A stretch of 64,000 nucleotides of DNA from CAVOHU01 sp963843385 (GTDB taxonomy: Bacteria; Acidobacteriota; Vicinamibacteria; Vicinamibacterales; JAKQTR01), in NCBI GenBank assembly GCA_963843385.1, contig CAWJJY010000003.1:310001-374000 (forward strand). Direction: 5' to 3'. The notes beneath the pieces are model-generated. The model had not been told where the DNA came from. It ran no database searches and worked only from the letters and a program-made list of their open reading frames with translations. A program made the translations under genes and the position numbers. Shown one piece after another: positions 55,401-63,200 of the stretch (positions are counted from its first letter, which is position 1; every line of letters starts with the position of its first letter).

Positions 55401-57252
55401 CACGATCGGGCGAGACCGCCGGCAGATCTGCCGCAGACGATTTCGGATCGGGGCACAGGCACACGATATGCGGGGTGTTGGTCCTCCCGACCGACTCCTT
55501 GAGTGCGCCGGTCAGAACGTGGAGCGCCTCCTCGATCGTCGGATACCACCGGGCCAGATCAGATGGACGAATCAGGACGAGGTTGACGCCGCCGTGATTG
55601 CAGGCGAACAGGCCCTCCGGATCCAGCAGTTGCTGGTACACCTGGTTGAGCGGCGCCGACTGTATGTCAGCCGGCCGGCCGAGCAAACGCATCCAGAAGG
55701 CGAGCACATCGAGGATGGGTTCCGCGGCGAAGCTGGACGCCAGCACGATGGACGTCTTGTTGTCGACGGGCCCGCTCGTCGTCGCGCGCCTGGCCAGGGA
55801 CTCGTCGAGGGGGAAGGCCGACACCCGAGTGCCCGGATCACCGACACCGGTTTCCAGCATACGGCGGTAGGCGCCGGCGATTCGATCGACCGTCTCGTCG
55901 CCGAACAGATCCGAGCTGCCTTCGACCGTGAGGAGGATGCTGTCGACGCCCTCGAGGACGAGCAGCATCAAGTCGAATTGTGCGGTACCGGGATCGATGT
56001 GGAACGGATCGACCTCGAGGCCCCCGAAGTCCTGCAGAGCGACGGGCGGCGGCTGCGTAAACAGCACCTGGACGAGAGGCGTGTAGGTGGTGGCCCGGGT
56101 CGGACCCACGATCTCGACGATCTTGACCAGGGGAACCTCCGAGCAGGCGAACGCTTCCAGGACGGTCCGCCGGACATCACCAAGCAGCTGCGTGAACGGC
56201 GGATTGCCGCCCAGGTCGGCCCGCAGCACCAGCGTGCTCGAATACAAACCGACCGCGTCGTCGGTCCCGGGATGATCGCGGCCGGAGACCGGCGTGCCGA
56301 CCAGGATGTCGGACTGATTGGACAGGCGATGGAGCAAGACGTAGAACGCCGACAGCAATGTAACAAACGGGGTCACGCCTTCCCGACGGCTCAGCGTCCG
56401 AACCGCGGAGGTCAGCCCGGCCGGAATCTCCAGCACCCGCCGCCGGCCGGCGTAGGTGCGATGCGGCGGTCTCGGGCGATCGGCTGGAAGCGAAAGTGGT
56501 GGCGGCGGAGAGGCGAGCGTCCGTTTCCAGTACGCCAGGGCAGCGTCGAACGCCGGCCCCTTCAGGTGCTGTTGCTGCCACTGCACGTGCGCCCGGTACT
56601 GGCTCGCCGGCGCGGGGAGCGACGGTGTGCTGCCTTGGGCGTAGTCGCGATACAGCACCCCCAACTCCCTGAACATCACGCCGAGCGACCAGGCATCCGA
56701 CACGATGTGATGAGTGGCAACCGCCAGGACGTGATCGGCCGGCCCCAGTCGCACGAGGACGATCCTGAAGAGCGGTCCGGTGACGAGGTCGATCGGATGA
56801 TTGAGATGGCCGACGACCACTCGCTCGGCTTCTCGCAGCCGATCCACCTCCGCCACGCCGTCCAGATTCTCGAAGGTGAGGCTCAGCGCCGGCGTCGGGT
56901 TGACGATCTGGACCGGCCGACCGTCATCTCCTGCGCGGAATGTCGTCCGCAGTGCGTCGTGGCGCCGAACGATTTCTTCGAGGGCCTTCTCGAGCGCGCC
57001 AGGGTTCAGCGGACCCCTCATCCGTGCGGCGAACGAGATGATGAACGCCGGGCTGCCGGGATTCAGCTGGTCGACCAGCCAGATCTGTTCCTGTTCGGGC
57101 GCGGCCGGAAAGCGCTCAGGCACCGCACCCGACGGGCTTTCCCTGCCGCCGGCTCGCGCGGGGCGGCTACGGAGCTGCCGGAGCAGGAGTTCGCGCTTCT
57201 CCGGCGTCAGGGCAGCCACTCGCCGGACGAGTTCATCCTTCCAATCGCTCAT
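52483..57252 (-). CDS. Condensation - FkbH - carrier - thioester-reductase megasynthase protein
   Basis: This 1589-aa protein has no adenylation domain. The domains in order are: a short docking helix (1-40), a condensation domain (about 45-490) with active-site HHIVSD at 181-186, an FkbH-like HAD domain (about 520-1040) with DCDGTLWKG at 692-700 and the GNAT-like half TNQFNLTT, a carrier protein with the phosphopantetheine Ser1137 in FELGGHSLLAV, and a terminal NAD(P)H thioester reductase (about 1215-1589) with LLTGAGGFLGAYL and YFQSKW (Tyr1379, Lys1383). FkbH domains take glycerate from 1,3-bisphosphoglycerate, dephosphorylate it and load it on a carrier. The predicted product is an acyl-glycerate thioester released as aldehyde or alcohol. 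The start overlaps the PKS stop by 20 bases. Confidence 0.88.
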   Translation of the reverse strand: MSDWKDELVRRVAALTPEKRELLLRQLRSRPARAGGRESPSGAVPERFPAAPEQEQIWLVDQLNPGSPAFIISFAARMRGPLNPGALEKALEEIVRRHDALRTTFRAGDDGRPVQIVNPTPALSLTFENLDGVAEVDRLREAERVVVGHLNHPIDLVTGPLFRIVLVRLGPADHVLAVATHHIVSDAWSLGVMFRELGVLYRDYAQGSTPSLPAPASQYRAHVQWQQQHLKGPAFDAALAYWKRTLASPPPPLSLPADRPRPPHRTYAGRRRVLEIPAGLTSAVRTLSRREGVTPFVTLLSAFYVLLHRLSNQSDILVGTPVSGRDHPGTDDAVGLYSSTLVLRADLGGNPPFTQLLGDVRRTVLEAFACSEVPLVKIVEIVGPTRATTYTPLVQVLFTQPPPVALQDFGGLEVDPFHIDPGTAQFDLMLLVLEGVDSILLTVEGSSDLFGDETVDRIAGAYRRMLETGVGDPGTRVSAFPLDESLARRATTSGPVDNKTSIVLASSFAAEPILDVLAFWMRLLGRPADIQSAPLNQVYQQLLDPEGLFACNHGGVNLVLIRPSDLARWYPTIEEALHVLTGALKESVGRTNTPHIVCLCPDPKSSAADLPAVSPDRDVETRMAAAVGEVAGAHLISARELDALYPEPTVGSSSSELEGLLFGPLAYAAIGTMVARRINVLRQESAKAVIVDCDGTLWKGVCGEDGPRGVEIDPARRRLQESLVDLSDSGILIGLCSRNNEDDVFATFAANPDMPLRRSHLDVARINWKRKSENLRSMAAELGLGLASLVFVDDDPAECAEVKSGCPEVLTILLPRDPEGVARLLKHVWLLDRATLTAEDRARSESYRHQALRDELRAHVPTLHAFLEQLHVEVSIRPLTADEIPRASQLSLRTNQFNLTTIRRSESEVRQLVGSPCHHCLGVHVADRFGDYGLVGLVVTEEEAPRFRVDTFLLSCRVLGRGVEHRVLRDLLERARLRGLARVDLGAMATPANQPVRDFLATVGRRYGRNVDGTIRYELPADLVVPDPSETTPRLPDSEPARTRADEVPAQDGRGGDRADRPHRDIWLRIATELATVQQIQAAVEIDRPWHVRPHSPRPYVPPGTAAERRIAGIWRDALHVESIGLDDNFFELGGHSLLAVQVMSRIRAESGVGLPLRRLFETPTVRSLANAVEDGSGRDPVRDEAGANRIEEDAQLDPAYAVNPVRAPNIDRPKRILLTGAGGFLGAYLLRELLVQTDAEILCLMRASTREAARDRIAQNLSVYGLDLTLAAGRISPVPGDLSLPLLGLDASEFEQLAGSIDAIYHAAAEVNFLQPYAALRSTNIGGTNEILKLSARTTTKALHYVSTLGVLGMAQGDGAAYLEQDVPDRYDGPEVGYFQSKWVGERLVLQARTRGLPATIYRPGVVAGDSRSGAGSATDLLGSMMRTLLKMGVAPESDAALDMVPVDFVAAAIVRISRQPNLAANVFHLTNPAPARFSDVARWIGEAGHRLRTVPLGEWIDAFRAEAMSRSDGASTAVLPSLVQSLLLEAARLAPGASGVIAAPHYDCRQTLAALAGTGITCPPVDAALTATYLRAWIASAGASGVP

Positions 57253-60200
57253 CGAACCTCAGTGGCGCGTTTGACGCGAGCAGGCGGCGGGCCTCATCGT
57301 CGGGTAGACGTTCAAGTTCGTTCAGCATCCGGTCCAGGGTCGCCTCGTCCAGGTCTTCGACGTCGCTGTTGGTCACGGCCGTGGTCTCGACGATGCGCTC
57401 GAGGATCCCGGTCGCGAGCTCATCGACGCTCGGTCCCTGCAGCACCGTGACGACCGGGATGACGACCCCCAGATCGCGCTCCACGCGGTTCTTCACCTGC
57501 ACGGCCATCAACGAATCCAGGCCGGATCGATCGAGCCGCCGATTGACGTCGAGCCTGGACGGAGAGAGGCCGAGCACGGTCGCGACCCTTTCCCGCAGAT
57601 ACGCGCAGAGCAGGCCGTGGCGCGCCGAGGGTTCGGCAGAGAGCAGCTCGAGGCGGGTCAGGCCCGCCTTCGCGCGGGCCTTCTCGGGCGTGCCCCTGCG
57701 CCCGGTGAGCTGATCCACCAGAATCGAGGGCACGCTCCGGCCGCTGCCCACGAGCCCCACCGTCTCCCAGTCTGCGTCGACGACGACCGCCTGAGCCATC
57801 GGCGCGCTGAGCAGGTACTCGAATGCGTCCGAGCCCTCTGACGGCAAGATCGGACGGAGCCCGAGAGACCGGACGTTGCGATCGCGATCTTCCGTGGATG
57901 CCAGCCCGATTTCGGCCCACGGGCCCCAGTTGACGCTGAGCGCCGGCAGGTCCATGGCATGACGCGCCTGTGCGAGCCCATCCAGGAACGCGTTGGCGGC
58001 GCCGTAATTCGCCTGTCCCGGGGACCCGAAGATCGAGGCGACCGACGAGAACATCACGAAGAAGTCGAGGCCAGCCTCTGTCGTCAGTGTGTGCAGGTTC
58101 CACGCGCCGTAGACCTTTGGCCGCATCACGCGGCGGATCCGCTCCGCGTCCAGGTCCGCCAGCATGCAGTCGTCGAGAACGCCGGCGGCGTGAACCACGC
58201 CCCGCAGCGGCGGCATGGAGGTACGAATGCGGGCGAGCAGATCGGCGAGGGCGGCCCGATCTGCCACATCGACGGTGACTTCGTCGATGTCGGTACCGGT
58301 CTGGCGCAGCCTGCTCAGCGTGGCGCGGGCCGACTCCCGCGCCGCGGCGCGGCCGGCGAGCACGAGGTGGCGCGCGCCCATGGTGATGAGCCTCTCGGCC
58401 ACCACGAGGCCAAGCCCGCCGAAACCGCCAGTGACAAGATAGGTTGCATCGTTCGAAACCGGTGCACGGGCAGCTCGAGCGGCGTGATCGGCAGACAGGG
58501 CTGGACCCGACACGCGCAGCACGATCTTCCCGATGTGGGCCCGCCTGGTCATGTGTTCGAGCGCCCGCTGCGCCTCCGCGACGTCAAACGTCTCCAGCGG
58601 AAGCGGGCCAAGCGATCCGTCGGCAACGCGCCTCATGATCTCGGACAGGAATCCGCTCACCAGATCCGGCCGCTCACGGCACAGCTGATCCATGTCGAGC
58701 CCGAAGATGGCGGCGTTCCCCGCGAGGACGCCAAGACCAACCGGGCTGTCGCGGATCATGTCCGTCTCGCCGATCTCGATGAAGCGGCCGCCGTGGGCGA
58801 GCAAGGCGAGGGTCTGCACGAGGTACTCACCGGGCAGCGCATTGAGAACGACGTCGACACCACGGCCACCCGTCGCACGACGGACCTGGTCTGTAAACTC
58901 GAGCGTGCGGCTGTTGAAGACGTGCTCGATGCCAAGCGAGCTCAGGTATGCCCGCCGCGCGTCGGTGCCGGCGGTGACGATGACGCGGGCCCCAGCCAGC
59001 TTCGCCACCTGGATGGCTGCCATGCCGACGCCGCCGCTGGCGGAGTGGATGAGCACCCATTCGCCGGGGCACACGCGGCCGAGGTGCTGGAGCCCGCACC
59101 ACGCGGTCAGGAACGCGACGGGAATGGTGGCGGCCTCCTCGAAGGTGATGCCCGACGGCTTGGAAACGATCAGTCGAGAGTCCGTCGTGGCGTGAGACGC
59201 AAACGCCCCCATGGCGACACCCAGCACGGCGTCGCCGGCGTGAAACGTGTCGACACCCACGCCCACTCGGGCAATCGTGCCAGAACACTCGAGGCCGAGT
59301 CGCGGCTGCGTGCGGCCTGACAGTCCCGTCGCGTTGAGCACATCACGGAAATTCAGGCCAGCGGCGCACACCTCGATTTCGACCTCGCCCTTGCCCGGCT
59401 CCTGCCTCTGCAGTCGCTGCGCCACGAGGGAGCCGAGTTCGCCGCCCGCCTGGGCTTCGAGCCGGAAGGGCTGGGCATCAGGCAACCGAAGCCGGATCGC
59501 GCTCGACTCTCCTTCCCCATCATCCTCGGTGGATCGCGTCCCCTCGTCGCGAACGAGCCGTGCGGCGTAGCGAGTGCCGTCCCGGAAGGCCACCTGATTC
59601 TCGAGGTCCCCGCTCAGCAGTTCCTCGCACAGGGAGTCGATCCCGTCTCGCCCCGGGTCGAGGTCGATCGTCGTCGTCTTCAACGCGGGGAATTCGATCG
59701 CAATGGTGCGCGCGAATCCGGGCAGTATCGACTGGGCCGGGCTTGTCTCCCCTGCCGGCGCCACGGCGTTCGCGCCTCTCGTCACAACCCACAAGCGGGC
59801 CGAGGCGGCTGAAAAGGAGCGTGCCAGTGATTGGACCAGAGTCAGCGCGCTCTCGCAGCCGAGCGAGAGCGCGTCGGCGATGTCGGATCGACTCTCGCCA
59901 CTGAGGGCCGGGATATCGAGACTCCACAGATGCACCATGCCGCGAGCGGGCGTCGGTTCGGCAGAGAGCACGCGATCGAAATCGCCGGGGCTTCCTGGAC
60001 GGATTTCGAACTCGCCCGGCGTCACTTCCCGATAGTCGGCGCCCGGATACACGAGGATCGATCGTTGCCCGCATTCCTCGAGACGGGCTGACAGTCTCCT
60101 GCCGATTCCGGATCGATCGGCCAGGATGAGCCAGTTGCCTGGCGTTGCGCGAGTGTCATCAGCGTTCTGATTCAGATCGACCAGGGGCCGGGATTGCCAA

Positions 60201-63200
60201 CCTACCCGGTACAGGCAATCTTTCCAGTGCGGGGCCGTCACGCGCCTGGAATGGCCGAGGCGTTGAAACTGCAGCCCCGAGATCTCGGCTATGGTCTGTC
60301 CGTCTGAACCGCAGAGCGTGACGTCGCCGCAGGGAGCCCCGGACCGTGAGCCGGGACCGCTCGTCAGGCGCGCATGACTCCACGCCCGGTCCGTACCGTG
60401 CCCCGCAATCACCACTCGGGCCATTCTGACGGGCACGAACGTGTCAGTGTCGTCACTGCCGGCACCTTGCCTCCAGGCCAGCGCGGCCAGCACCTGCATC
60501 GCGCCATCCAGCAATGAGGGGTGGAGCACGTATCGCGGCAGGTCCTCGGCCGCCTGAGTCGAAAGCATCAGATCACCGATCGCTTCACCCTCGCAGCGCT
60601 GAACCCGTTGGACCGATCGCAGAGAACTGCCGTAGTCGATATCCAGCTTCCGCAGCGCGTCATACAGGTCGGCAGACGACACGACGACGGGACATCGAAG
60701 GCGAATGCTGTCGACATCCACCTTGCCGAGAGAGGATGGCAGGGCGCCGGAGTCGGGGTACTCAATGGTGCCGCTGACGTGCAACGTCCACGACGGATCG
60801 CCACGCGGCCCTGCGTCGGATGCGCTGTAGATTTTGAACGTCGCATGACCTGAGGACCCGCCGGATAGCACCAGTTGGGCCCGTCGGGGTCCAGCCGCAG
60901 ACACGACCATCGGCATCAGGAACTCGACATGGCTCAATACTGCGGAGCGGTCCCCGGCGACGGCTCGCGAGGCCGCAAGCACCATTTCGATGTACGCCGC
61001 TGCTGGAAGCATGACGGCGCCCTGGACTCGATGGTCGTCGAGGAACGGCAGTTGTCCCAGGGCGAACCGCGTCTCGAAGTGGTGCAATGTCACCGATCCA
61101 GCCGCCGTCATTTGGGACCCGAGCAGCGGATGGCGGCTTGGGTCACCGGGCGGTCTTCCATAGCCGGAGGAGGGGGCGGCGACCGGCTCCCGATTGTCGA
61201 ACCAGCACCGATCGCGCTGCCAGGGATACAACGGCAGAGAGGTCAACTTGCCGTTCGGGAACAGGCGGCCGGCGTCGATCTGGCATCCCGAGACCCACAA
61301 GTGCCCGGCCGACCTGAGCAGCATCGGCTCGGCCGGCTCGTCGCGCTTCAATGAGGGCAGCGCCAACACCTCGCAGCCCGCATGGTGGCCCACCTGCTCG
61401 ATGGCGCTCAGCAGGATCGGGTGCGGGCTGATCTCCACGAACACGTCGTGAGTGCGGTGCAGCAGGTCGCGCACGGCCTCCGCGAACTGCACCGGCTCTC
61501 TGAGATTGCGCCACCAGTAGTCGGCGGTCAGCTCGCTGCCGTCGACACATCGGCCGGTCACCGTCGAGTAGAACGGCAGGGATCCGGGAACGGGTCTGAC
61601 ATCCTTCAATTCGCGGATCAGCGCGTCCCGCAGGGGATCGACCTCGGGGCTGTGCGAGGCCACATCGACACTGATGAGTCGGCAATACACCTCTTTGGCA
61701 TCCAGCTGTTTCTCTATCTCGAGGAGGGCCTGGCGATCGCCGGCGAGCACGGTCGCCGCGGGGCTGTTCAACGCGGCGATCGAGACTCGGCCGGAGTACT
61801 CCTCGACGATGCGCTCGGCGTCTTTGCGCCCGAGTTCCACGGCGGCCATTCCGCCGACGCCGCGCAGCGTGCTGAGCAGCCGGCTCCGGCGGCAGACGAT
61901 CGACGCGGCATCCTCGAGTGTCAATATCCCTGCGATGTGCGCCGCCGCGACTTCGCCCATGCTGTGCCCGATGACGGCATCGGGCTCGACCCCTCGGCTG
62001 CGCCACAGCCTGGCGAGCCCGACTTCCATCGCGAAGATCGCGGGCTGGACCACGCCGATGTCATCGAGATGAGATGAGGCAGCGCCGGCCGACAGCTCCT
62101 GCACCAGCGGAACAGGCAGCCAGGCGCCCATCGCGCGATCGCAGGCTTCGACCGCCGTTCGGAACACGCGCTCCCGCTCGAGCAGTTCCCGGCCCATCTC
62201 CGGCCATTGCGATCCCTGACCGGGGAACACGAACACCACGGGGCGAGCCCTGCCAGTACTCACCGCTCCAGCGATGACACCGGATGCAATATCACCCCGG
62301 GCGAATGCATCGAGCGACGAAGCGAGATCGTCGAAACTCTCCGTCACCACGGCCAGCCTGTGCTCGTGGTGCTGTCGCCTCGAGCCGGCTGTGTAACACA
62401 CGTCGGTCAGCGAGACGGAGTCCTCGTCGCCGCGTCTGGCCAGCTCCGCATGCTGGAGGGCCAGATCCCGCAGCGCCACGTCACTGGTTGCCGACAGGGC
62501 CAACAGCTGCGTCGATCGAGTGACGGTCTTCGGCGTCGGCGTCAACTCGTCGGGCGATTCGGGTGCCGCCTCCACCACCACGTGCGCGTTTGTTCCCCCA
62601 AAGCCAAACGAGCTCACGCCTGCCAGCGGAGCGTCTGCCGACACGGGCCAGGGCCCGAGAGCGGTCGGAACGCGGAGCTTGAGCTGGCCGAACGGAATAT
62701 GAGGATTCGGCGTGACGAAATGCAGGCTGGGCGGGATCGCCCGGTGATGAAGCGAGAGTGCGACCTTGATGAGTCCCGCCATCCCGGCGGCGGCTTCGAG
62801 GTGGCCGAGGTTGGACTTCACCGAGCCGACAAGGCACGGCTCGTGGGCGGGCCGGTTCTCGGACACAACCGCGCCGAGCGCTCGTGCCTCGATGGGATCG
62901 CCAAGCAGCGTGCCCGTGCCGTGGGTCTCGACATACTGAAGACGGCTTGGTTCTACACCAGCGTCGCGGCAGGCCTCGCGAATGACCGCTTCCTGCGCCT
63001 CGCGGGATGGCGCGAGCAGACCGTTGGTGCGGCCATCCTGGTTGATCGCGCTTCCTCGCAGCACCCCGTATATCCGATCGCGATCGGAAAGAGCCCGCGA
63101 CAGCGGCTTCAGGATGACCATCCCGGCGCCCTCGCTGCGCACGATCCCGGTCGCGCCCGCATCGAATGTCCGGCAATGCCCGTCTGCAGAGAGCACGCCC

